Source of the DNA: Schleiferilactobacillus perolens DSM 12744
GTDB taxonomy: Bacteria; Bacillota; Bacilli; Lactobacillales; Lactobacillaceae
Assembly (NCBI RefSeq): GCF_001435585.1
Contig: NZ_AZEC01000018.1
Coordinates: 1-52,291 of the forward strand
DNA length: 52,291 nucleotides
Direction: 5' to 3'
This document shows, one piece after another, positions 34,610-44,074 of the stretch; positions within the stretch are counted from its first letter, which is position 1, and each line of letters starts with the position of its first letter. A program made the position numbers and the translations under genes. The notes beneath the pieces are model-generated. The model ran no database searches, had not been told where the DNA came from, and worked only from the letters and a program-made list of their open reading frames with translations.

Positions 34610-36250
34610 TTACTTGATCGTTGCGCCGACGAAGTTGTAGGCGCCGCCGGGGCCGGTTTTTAGGTTTTGCATTTTGGGGTTGACGAGGTGGGCTTGGACC
34701 ATTTGGTACAAGGGGATGACGCCCATTTCTTTGGTCAGAATGTGTTGGGCATCCAGCAGGTCCTGCCAGCGTTTGTTGGTGTCTAACACATCGGTGGTCT
34801 TGCTGGCTTCAATCAGTTTGTCAAACTTGGTGTTGGACCATTTGCCCAGGTTGTAGGTGGCCCCGGTAGTGAAGAGGTCGAGGAAGTTGACAGGGTCGGG
34901 GAATGTAGCCGCCCAACCACCCAGGGAAATATCGAAATCACCGCCCAAGGTACGACTGAGCCGGGTCTTGAAGGGAACACTGGTGATATTGACGTGCAAT
35001 CCGGGCAGTTTTTCTAGGGTGTTTTGGAAGTATTCTGCGGATTTTTTAGAATTATCCGTATCGTCGATTAATAATGTGAGCGTCAAGTCCTTTAATCCGG
35101 CTTCTTTCATACCGGCGCTCCAAAGCGTCTTGGCTTCTTTCGGTGAATAAGTCGTGTACTGGGTATATCCCTTGGCCGCTGCTTTGGCGAAATCTTGTTT
35201 CGTGGCTGGAATATCCGCCATGTTCGTCGGGGTGACACCGGTGGCGTTGAGCGATCCGTCTTGCAGTACCTTTTTGATAAACTCTGGCCGGTTGATCATC
35301 ATTGAGAAGGATTGGCGAATCTTGGCGTTCTTCAACGCGGGGACCTTCTTCACATTCAAGTACATGAAGTAGCTGCTGGCTTGTTTGATACCTTTGTAAT
35401 CTTTATTGGTCTTGGCCTGCGCTGCCTGGTCACCGCTAAGGGTAGCATCGTCCAGCTTGCCAGATTGGAAGAGGTTCATGGCCGTGGCGGAGTCTTTAAT
35501 CGCCGTGACACTGATTTGATCAATGTGGACGTTTTTGGCGTTCCAGTAATTCTTGGCTTTATTTTCTTTCCAGGCGGTACCAGTGCCGTTCCAGTCGCCG
35601 AGGACGAAAGCACCGTTGCCCATAATGTCTTTGGATGTGGAGCCATACTTGGCACCAGCGGCCTTGACTGTTTTCTCATTTTGCGGGAAGAAGGGCGGAT
35701 TAACCAACATGGTTGGGAAATACGGAATCGGTTGGGCCAAGGTGACCTGCAGAGTGTGGGCATCTAGGGCCTTGACGCCCAAGGCGGAGGCCTTCTTTTT
35801 GCCGGCGATAATATCATTGGCATTCTTGATGCCGGCATACTCATAGGCAGATTCAGACTTAGTGGCCGGGTCTACTGTTCGCTGCCAGGCATAGACGAAA
35901 TCCTTCGCTGTCACGGGTGTGCCGTCGTGCCACTTGGCATTGCGTAATTTGAATGTGTAGGTTTTACCATTATTGGTCGGTTTGACGATCTTAGTGGCCA
36001 TGGCCGGGACCAGCTTCTTGCCGCTGTAAGAATAGAGACCATCCATGGTATCTTTCAGGGCCTGGTAAGAAATCGTGTCCGTGGCTCGGGATGGATCCAT
36101 AGTGGTGATGTTATCCTTTTCCATCCGGGACCAGGTGACCTTGGCGGTACTCGATTGAGTACTTGATGTGGATTTGCTGTTGCAGGCGGTCAGTAGAACG
36201 GCCGTGGCCGCCACCGTCATGACCAACGTTTGCTTCATTGCTTTTCTCAT
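34610..36250 (-). CDS. Second oligopeptide-binding lipoprotein (OppA paralogue)
   Basis: A 546-residue SBP_bac_5 lipoprotein with lipobox VLLTACNS and the same landmarks as OppA (TWSRMEKDNITTMDPSR, YTFKLRNAKWHDGTPVTAKDFVYAWQR). It lies directly upstream of the opp operon on the same strand, with GAGGGTG before the ATG at 36250. It probably delivers a different peptide range to the same OppBCDF permease. Tandem oppA genes are common in lactobacilli. Confidence 0.94.
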   Translation of the reverse strand: MRKAMKQTLVMTVAATAVLLTACNSKSTSSTQSSTAKVTWSRMEKDNITTMDPSRATDTISYQALKDTMDGLYSYSGKKLVPAMATKIVKPTNNGKTYTFKLRNAKWHDGTPVTAKDFVYAWQRTVDPATKSESAYEYAGIKNANDIIAGKKKASALGVKALDAHTLQVTLAQPIPYFPTMLVNPPFFPQNEKTVKAAGAKYGSTSKDIMGNGAFVLGDWNGTGTAWKENKAKNYWNAKNVHIDQISVTAIKDSATAMNLFQSGKLDDATLSGDQAAQAKTNKDYKGIKQASSYFMYLNVKKVPALKNAKIRQSFSMMINRPEFIKKVLQDGSLNATGVTPTNMADIPATKQDFAKAAAKGYTQYTTYSPKEAKTLWSAGMKEAGLKDLTLTLLIDDTDNSKKSAEYFQNTLEKLPGLHVNITSVPFKTRLSRTLGGDFDISLGGWAATFPDPVNFLDLFTTGATYNLGKWSNTKFDKLIEASKTTDVLDTNKRWQDLLDAQHILTKEMGVIPLYQMVQAHLVNPKMQNLKTGPGGAYNFVGATIK

Positions 36251-36363
36251 AATTACACCCTCTTCGATAATGATTAATGCATACTCTAATCAAGTTGGAT
36301 AATAAAGTAAAGGGCGTTTATTAAATGAGAACCGAAAATGTTTTACAAATCATTTTGATTTAG

Positions 36364-36405
36364 AACGAATGCACGTTCGTTTTTGCTTGGGGGACTTGGT
36401 ATAAT
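36364..36405 (+). promoter_or_regulatory. sbcD promoter with LexA/SOS box
   Basis: CGAATGCACGTTCG (36366-36379) matches the Gram-positive SOS box CGAACRNRYGTTCG at 13 of 14 bases and sits in a wider 18-bp near-palindrome (36364-36381). A consensus -10 TATAAT follows at 36400-36405, with TTCGTT (36376-36381) as the -35. LexA would cover the -35. Confidence 0.75.
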
Positions 36406-36465
36406 ATGGCTAGCAATCAATTTCACGGAATACGGTGCTCAAAATAGAGGAAAGCAGGGAACCTA

Positions 36466-37590
36466 ATGCGCTTTTTACACACCGCCGATTGGCATATCGG
36501 CAAACGGTTGAATGGATTTGATTTATTAGAAGAACAAGAACACGCTTTTCGCCAGATTCGGCAAATTGCCCAGGCCGAAAAGGTGGACGCCGTCGTGCTG
36601 GCTGGCGATGTGTATGATCGGGCGCTGGCCAATGAAGAGTCTGTGGCCACTGTCGACCACATGATTCAGACGTTGAACCTGACCGATCATTTACCGTTGC
36701 TGGTGATTAGCGGCAATCATGATAGTCCGGTCCGGTTGGGCACGGGGGCACCGTGGTTTAGTGCGACCCAATACTATTTGCATACCCAGCTGGCGCAGGC
36801 ACTGGACGAGCCCGTTGTTTTGGGCGATACGCAATTCTTCCTATTACCTTTTTGGCAGCCGTTTGCGGCCCGGGAATATTTCCAAGACGACAGCTTGGCG
36901 GATGTGCCCAAGGGAATGGCGGCCATCGTCCAGGCCATGCAGGCCCAGTTTGCACCGGACAAGAAGCATGTTTTAGTGGCCCATTTCTTTGCCGCTGGTT
37001 CCAGCCAGACGGATTCCGAGACGACCAGCACGGTAGGGGGCTTAGACGCAGTGCCCGTCGATTTATTAACACCCTTCGATTATGTGGCCCTGGGGCATTT
37101 GCACAGCCATCACGCGTTGAATGAGGAAAGAATCAAATACAGCGGTTCGCCGGTGAAGTTTTCCACTTCGGAAGCCAGCGATGAAAAAGGGGTTTGGATC
37201 GTGGATACGACCGCTGCGACGGTGACGTGGCGAGCCATCACGCCGCTCCATGATTTGCAGGTGGTGACGGCCAGCTTTGCGGACCTGACCCAACCGGACT
37301 TTTTACCGGTCAGCGCCCAAAATGATTTCTTGGCCATTCAGTTGACCGACACCCAGGTGATCCCGAATGTGATGCAGATTCTGCGGCAACAGTATCCGCA
37401 TATTCTCAGTATCAGCCGGGCTCATGGGCGGGACCGCGCCGATGACACGCCCACCTGGCAAAGCCAACGGAAGTTAGATCCGTTGACTTTGGCGACGGAT
37501 TTTTATACCGATATGAAAGACGATGCCCCGACGAAACGGCAACAGCAGTGGCTGGCTCAAACCTGGCAAGAGATGGAGGACGCACAATGA
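36466..37590 (+). CDS. sbcD: DNA exonuclease subunit SbcD (Mre11-like)
   Basis: A 374-residue metallophosphoesterase nuclease subunit. The phosphoesterase motifs are FLHTADWHIGK, VLAGDVYDR, VISGNHDSP, VLVAHFF and ALGHLHSH. With SbcC it cuts hairpins and protein-blocked DNA ends. CAGGGAACCTA precedes the ATG. It is the first gene of an SOS-box-linked operon; its stop overlaps the sbcC start (ATGA). Confidence 0.95.
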   Translation: MRFLHTADWHIGKRLNGFDLLEEQEHAFRQIRQIAQAEKVDAVVLAGDVYDRALANEESVATVDHMIQTLNLTDHLPLLVISGNHDSPVRLGTGAPWFSATQYYLHTQLAQALDEPVVLGDTQFFLLPFWQPFAAREYFQDDSLADVPKGMAAIVQAMQAQFAPDKKHVLVAHFFAAGSSQTDSETTSTVGGLDAVPVDLLTPFDYVALGHLHSHHALNEERIKYSGSPVKFSTSEASDEKGVWIVDTTAATVTWRAITPLHDLQVVTASFADLTQPDFLPVSAQNDFLAIQLTDTQVIPNVMQILRQQYPHILSISRAHGRDRADDTPTWQSQRKLDPLTLATDFYTDMKDDAPTKRQQQWLAQTWQEMEDAQ

Positions 37591-40500
37591 TTCCGGAAAC
37601 CCTGACATTAGAGAATTTTGGGCCGTATGTCCAAGAAACGTTGGATTTTCGCCGATTCGCTGAAGTGCCGTTGTTTTTGATTAGCGGTAAGACCGGCAGC
37701 GGTAAATCGACCATGTTTGACGCCATGCGTTTCGCTCTTTACGGTGACGGCGGTAGTGACCAAGGCGAGCGGGACGGTTCTTCTCTGCGCAGCAACTTTG
37801 CTGGCGCCAGCGATCCTACGGTGGTAACTTTCACCTTTACCCAGGGGGAAAAACGCTACGTCGTGAAACGTCAACCCAAACAGGTCCTGAAAAAAAAGCG
37901 GGGCAAGGGTAATAAAATTGTCAACGCTGATGCTGTATTGAGTATTTACGAAGACGGTAAAGAAGTGAATGAGTTCACCAAGACCCGTGATGTGGATACT
38001 CGATTGCAGGCGCTGCTTGGTCTCACCGCGGAGCAGTTTACCCAAATCGTACTGCTGCCCCAGGGCGAGTTTCGCCGCTTTTTGAATGCAGATAGTAACG
38101 AAAAGGAAGCGGTGCTGCGTCAGTTGTTTGGTACCGGTAAATACCAGCGGTGGGGCGACATTATTCACCGGCATGCAGCCGCGGCCCAGGGCAATGTGGT
38201 GAAACTGGAACAGCAGTTGAGTCAGACACTGAGCGGCTTGCCTTGGCCAGCAGAGATGAGCAATCAAGTGACGCCATTTTTGACCAATCCATTGGTGTAT
38301 TTCAACCAATTGTTCGCGGCCCTCACTGAATTGGTGGCTGCCCAAGCGGCCCAAGTCACGAGCGACCAAACCCAGCAGCAGACGGCACAAAAAGCGCTGA
38401 CCGCGGCCCAAAATCAATGGCATGCTGGCCAAGAGTTGACGAAGCAACAGCAGGAAGCGGCGCAGCTATTGCAGCAGCAAGCGGCTTTGGACGAACAAAA
38501 AGACGATATGGCGGCGTTGGCCAGCCATATTCAGCAGCTGGAATTTGCCCAGACCCTGCAATCTGTCCAGCAGCAACAGATAGATGGGCAGACCCATTTA
38601 GCCCAAGCCCAAAGTGGGGAAAAGGCGGCGCAGACACAATTGCAGACTGCTGATGGTGAACTCACAGCGATCAATGCGCAGCTCACCAAGCTCAATGACG
38701 CCCAGAAAACGATTGACCAGGCCAAGCGCCAGGCGGATCAGCTGACGGGACTATTGCCGCAGTTTGCCAAAGTGGCCCAGGCAAAAGCAGCGGCGGACCA
38801 GGCTGAACGAGCCGCCAAACAAGCGGCTGCGGCTGTGACTGAGCAAAAAACAGCCTTGACGGTCCAGCAAGAAGAATTGGCGAAAGAAAAGGCCGCTGCT
38901 GAACAGCTGCCGACTTTAACAGAAGCCAAGGCTGAATTGATTCAACAGGCCGGTGTGTTGGCTGCCAGTCAGGAGCACTTAACCCGGGTGCAGCAGCAGT
39001 TAAGTGCCTGGCAGGCTAGTCAGGCTAAACGGCATCAGGCCCACCAGGCCTTGACGGCGGCTCAAGCTGACGAAGAACAAGCCGCTGCGGCTTATCGGCA
39101 GACGAAGAGCGACTGGGCGGCGGGACAAATTGCCCGGCTCAGCCAGGATTTGGTACCCGGCACTCCTTGCCCAGTATGCGGCAGCCCGGATCATCCGCAC
39201 CCCGCGCCGGTGGACGTGGCGGTGCTGGTCAGCGATGCCCAGCTCAAAAAAGCCGAGACCCGGTGGCAAAAGCAAAGCCGGCAAAGCACTCAGTGGGCGA
39301 CTCAGGTACAGGAGTACACAACCCAGGTGGAAACTGCAGCCGAGCAGTTGCAAAACGCATGGGCGGCTTTTACCAGTGTGCCAGCTCCTGCTGAAGAGGC
39401 CTGGACGACGGCCCTAGCCACTGCTCAACAGCATCTCACTGCCCAGCAAGTCGCATTGCGTACCCAGCAGCAGGCCAATGCTGCAGCGTTAAAAACGGCA
39501 CAAACGGCGCAAAACCAAGTCACTCAGTTACAGAACGGTGTGACACAACTCACCACAGCCGTGGAAACTGCCCAAACCGCAGCCCAAACTGCTAACCAAC
39601 AAGCCATCGCCGCTAAAACCACCTGGCAGGACGCCCAGGAACAATTGCCTGCAGAATATCCCAATGAAACGGCGCTAAAGCAGGTCATTGCGCAATTAAC
39701 GGCGCAAATTGACGCTCACACTCAAGCGCTGGCCGCTGCCCAACAGAATAAAGAGACGGCGCAAAACCAAGTGACCCGCCTGACCGCTCAAATTGGCCAA
39801 CTCCAGCAGGAACAGTCCGATTGGCAGCAGCGCTTAGCCACGTACCAACAAAAAATCACGGCGGCGCTGGCTGCTCACCAGCCAGCCGTGAGCCAGGGCG
39901 AATTGGCTGAATTATTAACCGAACTACCGCAACTCGTCACTTTACGTCATCAGTTAACGGACTACCAGAACAGTCAAACGACGGTGACGGCTCAGCTCGC
40001 CCAGGTGCAAAAAAATATTGCCGGCCGGCCCCAACCGGATGTGGCCGCACTGCAAGCGGCGGTCACCACGGCCCAGCAAACAGCCGATGCTGCCAGCCAG
40101 GCCCTGTATGCCGCCCAAACTGCTCAACAGCAAAGCATGGCAGCCAAAGACCAAATGAAGAAAATGCAGGCGGCTCAAACGGAGCAGCTGCAGGTGGCAG
40201 CGGAATGGAATAGCCTGGACGAAACAGTGAATGGGAAGGGTACAATCAAGCTCAGCCTGGAACGATATGTACTCCGGGCGTACCTCAAAGAAGTATTGAC
40301 CGTAGCCAACCAGCGTCTGGCCCATCTCACTGGCGGCCGGTACGAATTACAACTGCATCGAGAGAATGGGGCGTACGCCACCAACACCGGTCTGGAACTG
40401 GATGTCTACGATGACAACGTGGGCGCCACCCGCAGTGTGCATACATTGTCTGGCGGGGAAAGCTTCCTCACCGCCCTTAGTCTGGCTCTGGCGCTGGGCG

Positions 40501-40766
40501 AAGTGGTGCAAAACGAAAGCGGCGGCATTCAAATTAACGCCCTCTTTGTGGATGAAGGCTTTGGTTCACTGGATGAAGATGCGCTGAACAGCGCCATTGA
40601 CGCGTTGCAATCCATTGAAGGCAGACAGCGTCTGATCGGCATCATTTCCCATGTCCGTGAACTGCGCCAACAAATTCCCGACCAGTTATGGGTGGAAACA
40701 GAGGGCGACGGTCGCAGCCGGCTGCATTATCCCACATCCGCAGAAATCGAGGCGAAGGCCCTATGA
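37587..40766 (+). CDS. sbcC: DNA exonuclease ATPase subunit SbcC (Rad50-like)
   Basis: A 1059-residue SMC-like ATPase. Walker A is GKTGSGKS (34-41). A very long Gln/Ala-rich coiled coil is interrupted by the zinc hook CPVC (about 528-531, followed by GSPDHPHP). The C-terminal signature is LSGGESF (about 954) with Walker B LFVDEGFGSLDEDAL. The ATG at 37587 is embedded in ATGA of sbcD and preceded by GGAGG. The unusually Gln-rich arms are typical of lactobacillar SbcC. Its stop overlaps the next start in the same way. Confidence 0.96.
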   Translation: MIPETLTLENFGPYVQETLDFRRFAEVPLFLISGKTGSGKSTMFDAMRFALYGDGGSDQGERDGSSLRSNFAGASDPTVVTFTFTQGEKRYVVKRQPKQVLKKKRGKGNKIVNADAVLSIYEDGKEVNEFTKTRDVDTRLQALLGLTAEQFTQIVLLPQGEFRRFLNADSNEKEAVLRQLFGTGKYQRWGDIIHRHAAAAQGNVVKLEQQLSQTLSGLPWPAEMSNQVTPFLTNPLVYFNQLFAALTELVAAQAAQVTSDQTQQQTAQKALTAAQNQWHAGQELTKQQQEAAQLLQQQAALDEQKDDMAALASHIQQLEFAQTLQSVQQQQIDGQTHLAQAQSGEKAAQTQLQTADGELTAINAQLTKLNDAQKTIDQAKRQADQLTGLLPQFAKVAQAKAAADQAERAAKQAAAAVTEQKTALTVQQEELAKEKAAAEQLPTLTEAKAELIQQAGVLAASQEHLTRVQQQLSAWQASQAKRHQAHQALTAAQADEEQAAAAYRQTKSDWAAGQIARLSQDLVPGTPCPVCGSPDHPHPAPVDVAVLVSDAQLKKAETRWQKQSRQSTQWATQVQEYTTQVETAAEQLQNAWAAFTSVPAPAEEAWTTALATAQQHLTAQQVALRTQQQANAAALKTAQTAQNQVTQLQNGVTQLTTAVETAQTAAQTANQQAIAAKTTWQDAQEQLPAEYPNETALKQVIAQLTAQIDAHTQALAAAQQNKETAQNQVTRLTAQIGQLQQEQSDWQQRLATYQQKITAALAAHQPAVSQGELAELLTELPQLVTLRHQLTDYQNSQTTVTAQLAQVQKNIAGRPQPDVAALQAAVTTAQQTADAASQALYAAQTAQQQSMAAKDQMKKMQAAQTEQLQVAAEWNSLDETVNGKGTIKLSLERYVLRAYLKEVLTVANQRLAHLTGGRYELQLHRENGAYATNTGLELDVYDDNVGATRSVHTLSGGESFLTALSLALALGEVVQNESGGIQINALFVDEGFGSLDEDALNSAIDALQSIEGRQRLIGIISHVRELRQQIPDQLWVETEGDGRSRLHYPTSAEIEAKAL

Positions 40767-41665
40767 AACTTGTTTGTGCCCACTGTACCTTGCGCTGGCC
40801 TGTGGCGGATTACATCACCGACGCAGCCGTTCAAAGCGTATGCGTCCTTTGTCGCCGCCACGGGGTCGCGGCGGCGGACTTCGCCAACTCGGCGGCTCAG
40901 TTATTTGCGCAAAGTACAGCCCTGACTTATCAAGGTGCAGCGAAAACAACTGGGACACCCTGGCAATTCACTAAAACCGCCCGACGCCAAGCGGAGGGGA
41001 TCGTGGACAGCTACATGGCGGCCCCGCCAGCGGTCCTAGAAAATATCACCCCAGAGATATTTGGTAATCGCCTGTGGCGGATGCTGCAAACCGAGCATGA
41101 AACTTGGCCTCAGGGCGACCTGCGAGTCGTTTTAGCTAGCTGGGGTTATCCTGTGGAGACTTTATTCAATCAAAACACACTGGATTTGACCACCCGCCAA
41201 TATATTCGGGAAAAGTACCGCCACATCTGCCAATATTGCGGCCGTTACGGCAACAGTGTGGACCACATGGACCCTGTCAGCCACAGCGGCAATAACAATA
41301 TCGCCAACCTGACGCTGGCCTGCGCAGAATGCAACCAGCTAAAGGGCGACATGCCCTATGCCGATTTCATGCGGATCGATCAGACCACCGCACCGCTGAA
41401 AGCCGACTTGCGTCGATTGGAAAAGACACAAAAAGCGCTCAAACAGCACCTGCTGGATTTGCAAGGCCAATTAGCCGCACTGACCCACCAAGCTGCCGAT
41501 CCGACGGCCCCGGGAGCAGATGCTTTGCGGCAAAAGATTAAGGAGAACCAGGATTTGGTGGATCAATCCCGAGCGGATAGCATGAAGATCAGCCAACTGC
41601 GTGGCCGGTATGTGCAAAGCCAGTGGACGGTGGCGCAGTATCGGGAAGAGACGCGTGGTTGGTAA
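40763..41665 (+). CDS. HNH endonuclease coupled to SbcDC
   Basis: A 300-residue protein. A zinc-ribbon-like N-terminus (Cys5, Cys8, Cys27, Cys30) is followed by a middle of about 110 residues without known motifs. A complete HNH/zinc module follows: CQYC (156-159), VDHMDP (Asp167-His168), NN..NL, CAEC (187-190) and NQLKG. A helical, possibly coiled C-terminal region ends the protein. It starts inside the sbcC stop (ATGA), so the three proteins are probably made together. It may be a third nuclease acting on SbcCD-processed ends; this is inference. Confidence 0.85.
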   Translation: MKLVCAHCTLRWPVADYITDAAVQSVCVLCRRHGVAAADFANSAAQLFAQSTALTYQGAAKTTGTPWQFTKTARRQAEGIVDSYMAAPPAVLENITPEIFGNRLWRMLQTEHETWPQGDLRVVLASWGYPVETLFNQNTLDLTTRQYIREKYRHICQYCGRYGNSVDHMDPVSHSGNNNIANLTLACAECNQLKGDMPYADFMRIDQTTAPLKADLRRLEKTQKALKQHLLDLQGQLAALTHQAADPTAPGADALRQKIKENQDLVDQSRADSMKISQLRGRYVQSQWTVAQYREETRGW

Positions 41666-41691
41666 TTGATAGTCAGGTGCAACATTAAAAT

Positions 41692-41738
41692 GCCTCTGTA
41701 AAAACAAACGCAATATTGTTTTTACAGAGGCGTTTTTT
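41692..41738 (+). terminator. Terminator of the sbcDC-HNH operon
   Basis: GCCTCTGTAAAAACAA pairs with TTGTTTTTACAGAGGC, with loop ACGCAATA, followed by GTTTTTT. It closes the three-gene operon. Confidence 0.9.
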
Positions 41739-41862
41739 GCTGCAGTGGCGCAAGTCAATTGTACTGAGTCTGGAGAGTGGTAGTATAAAAAGAGTTGAGA
41801 GCATTACTTTATTAGCTTTCATGTGATTGATCGAAATTCGTGGAGGGAGTTTTAACGACAAA

Positions 41863-42711
41863 TTGAATAAAATTATTCATTCAGAATGGCTTTACTTTAC
41901 ATATATTGGGATGGCTTTGATAATTTACCGACTGACTTTTGCCACAATTGCGACAACTCACGTTACGATGTATCTTGTCGCGGAAGTTATCGCCACCATT
42001 GTATTGGTGGGACTGCTAATGCTCAATCAGAATAATCGCGGTGCATTGCGCCACGCACCGAAAAAGAAAAGCCTCACTGCAATCTCTGCAAAACAATTTC
42101 TAGGCTGGCTTGCGGTGATTACTTTTCTGCAGTTTCTCTTCGACCCTTATATGTTTGGCATTTTGAGCCGCCTGTACAAAATGCTTGGGCCATCCCAAGT
42201 ACAAGACGTGAGTCAATATTTTGCTTTGCCAAACCTGACAGATACTGGCAATTTGCTAATTACATGTATAATTGCCCCGATTTTCGAAGAGATATTGTTT
42301 CGGGGCTTATTATTAAATGCCATGGTGCGATATGGTGAATACTTTTCCGTTGTTTCGTCCAGTATTGCATTCGGCGTTGCCCATGGGAGCTTTATTCAGG
42401 GCACATTCGCTTTTCTTTGCGGAGTCCTGTTTGGGACCGTGTACCTGCAATATGGGCTAAAAGCCACGATACCCTTACATATGTTAACGAATATATTGTT
42501 CGGTACGTTATTGGACAATGTGTTCTACGCGTCAGGTATTTTGAATAATCAAATTATCCTCGTTCTGGTTGTTGCTTTTTGTATTACTTTTGCAATTGGC
42601 ATTCTATACCGCTGGTTTACGCGACAAGCTAAAGTGGCAGTTAATTATAAAACTATGGCTTGGCTGCTGCTGTCTCCGTCATGGTGGTTGTACGTTGTAT
42701 TTTCCATGTAG
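41863..42711 (+). CDS. CPBP-family intramembrane metalloprotease
   Basis: A membrane protein of about 282 residues with roughly eight helices and the three CPBP (Abi) motifs: EEILFRG, FGVAHGSF and PLHMLTNILFG, carrying the catalytic Glu and His residues. Relatives process CAAX-like proteins or give bacteriocin self-immunity. The start is uncertain: a TTG at 41863 lies 13 bases after GGAGGGAG, and a TTG at 41827 has no binding site. A possible promoter is TTGTAC (41759) with TAGTAT (41781). Its position near a peptide/ABC/Rgg locus and signal peptidase is suggestive only. Confidence 0.85.
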   Translation: MNKIIHSEWLYFTYIGMALIIYRLTFATIATTHVTMYLVAEVIATIVLVGLLMLNQNNRGALRHAPKKKSLTAISAKQFLGWLAVITFLQFLFDPYMFGILSRLYKMLGPSQVQDVSQYFALPNLTDTGNLLITCIIAPIFEEILFRGLLLNAMVRYGEYFSVVSSSIAFGVAHGSFIQGTFAFLCGVLFGTVYLQYGLKATIPLHMLTNILFGTLLDNVFYASGILNNQIILVLVVAFCITFAIGILYRWFTRQAKVAVNYKTMAWLLLSPSWWLYVVFSM

Positions 42712-42762
42712 TGTTTGCAAACCGGTTTCTGGCAAGCATATTGTCACAATGAGCCACTGAGG

Positions 42763-43041
42763 CTATTTTTGATGACTGGCGTGTTTAAACAACCGCCAAT
42801 AAATCACCTGGGCAATGATAAATATGGCGATACCCGCGGGCCAGATTATTTTGGCAGTCAAGTCCCACTTACCGTTGGTTGCCACTAACACCAGCAGTAT
42901 AGTGGCGATAAATTGATACAGTGTCTGCCAGACGAATTCTTTTGTGGTTGCTGCACGTTTGTTGATGACCGCCAGCTTGCCAGTTAGTCCAAGCAACAGC
43001 TCAATTCCAATAAAGATGACCAAGGCCCCGATACTAATCAA
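42763..43041 (-). CDS. Small membrane protein, three helices
   Basis: A 92-residue protein with three hydrophobic helices (ISIGALVIFIGIELLLGLTG, LYQFIATILLVLVAT, IIWPAGIAIFIIAQVIYW) and a short basic C-terminus. The start is TTG at 43041, nine bases after GGGAGGAG. It is convergent with the CPBP gene. Function unknown. Confidence 0.65.
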   Translation of the reverse strand: MISIGALVIFIGIELLLGLTGKLAVINKRAATTKEFVWQTLYQFIATILLVLVATNGKWDLTAKIIWPAGIAIFIIAQVIYWRLFKHASHQK

Positions 43042-43190
43042 CGAATTTGCTCCTCCCTTTTTGTTTGTCGTGTCGTTTTTGAAGTATCCATATTATCACC
43101 TGATATTTACCCTTTTTGCAATCAATTGTTAAAGTGCATAAGTAAGAGATTTCTCAGGCACAGTCTGTATGCCCTTACAGCACAATGCAG

Positions 43191-43196
43191 TATAAT
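43191..43196 (+). promoter_or_regulatory. -10 element before the small peptide and signal peptidase genes
   Basis: A consensus TATAAT lies 40 bp before the 35-residue peptide gene. No convincing -35 was found at 16-18 bp. Confidence 0.45.
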
Positions 43197-43235
43197 ATGC
43201 GCATGGAGAGACAGAGCGGGATGGGGGTGAACGCG

Positions 43236-43343
43236 ATGAGCGGAAGGCCACATGGGCACCGGATTCTACACATTGTCCTGATTGTAATCGCTGCAATTAT
43301 TGTGTTGACTGGAATTCTCACCTACATTGCATTTCATAGTTAG
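43236..43343 (+). CDS. 35-residue single-helix membrane peptide upstream of lepB
   Basis: A short frame, ATG 43236 to TAG 43341, encodes a basic N-terminus (MSGRPHGHR) and one hydrophobic helix (IVLIVIAAIIVLTGILTYIA). GGGGGTG lies at good distance before the ATG. It ends 30 bp before lepB with no terminator between, so the two are probably co-transcribed. It could be a small membrane regulator of the peptidase; the function is unknown. Confidence 0.6.
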   Translation: MSGRPHGHRILHIVLIVIAAIIVLTGILTYIAFHS

Positions 43344-43373
43344 TCAGCCCGAGTCATGGAGGAAATCACACCG

Positions 43374-43955
43374 ATGAAGAGACAACCAAAAGCAGCGCAA
43401 AAGAAAAACGACGAAAGCTTTGCCCGGTGGTTATGGCAAACGTTGGCCCTGACGATTGTCTTTATTGGGGTGGTCTTCACGCTGTTCACCTTCATACTGT
43501 CCAACAATCAAGTGTCCGGGATATCGATGCAACCCACCTTTGAATCCGGTGACCGGTTGATTGCCCTGCGCCACACTCAAGTCCACCGTGGCGACATCGT
43601 TGTTTTAAAAGCACCGGATCGCGCCAATACCTTGTACATTAAACGGGTGATTGGTATGCCGGGTGATACATTGGCCTCCAAAGACGATGTGATGTACATC
43701 AACGGCAAAGAATATGCCCAACCATTTTTGGACGATTACAAGGCACAGTTGCCCACGGGGATCCTTTACACTGATGACTTCTCGCTGCAGTCGCGCCAAC
43801 TGGGGGATAAAGTCTCTGCAGGAAGCTATTTCGTAATGGGCGATCACCGCAATTCTTCCAGAGACAGCCGCGTGTTTGGCTACGTCAAAAAGTCCGCCAT
43901 TGTGGGTGTGGTCAAATGGCGTTATTGGCCGATCAACCAGATGCGGGGATTTTGA
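43374..43955 (+). CDS. lepB: Type I signal peptidase
   Basis: A 193-residue membrane protease with one N-terminal anchor (LALTIVFIGVVFTLFTFIL) and the catalytic domain outside. The Ser nucleophile is in SGISMQPT, the Lys base in YIKRVIGMPGD, and the conserved box is GDHRNSSRDSR. The start is the ATG at 43374, ten bases after GGAGGA; the ATG at 43356 is inside a poor context. It removes signal peptides from secreted proteins. Confidence 0.95.
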   Translation: MKRQPKAAQKKNDESFARWLWQTLALTIVFIGVVFTLFTFILSNNQVSGISMQPTFESGDRLIALRHTQVHRGDIVVLKAPDRANTLYIKRVIGMPGDTLASKDDVMYINGKEYAQPFLDDYKAQLPTGILYTDDFSLQSRQLGDKVSAGSYFVMGDHRNSSRDSRVFGYVKKSAIVGVVKWRYWPINQMRGF

Positions 43956-44074
43956 CAACTCAGGCACGAAATTAGCGACTAAGTCCAGTATTACCACAGG
44001 CGGTGCTCTCTATTTGGGGCATCGCTTTTGGATTCGTAATGACTTTCGGTTGTTAAAGAGAAATAGTCCCTGTG

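Noticed and set aside
37608-38447. 279-codon antisense frame in sbcC
   Set aside because: The sbcC frame contains Walker A and the start of the coiled coil; the antisense frame has no domain or start signal.
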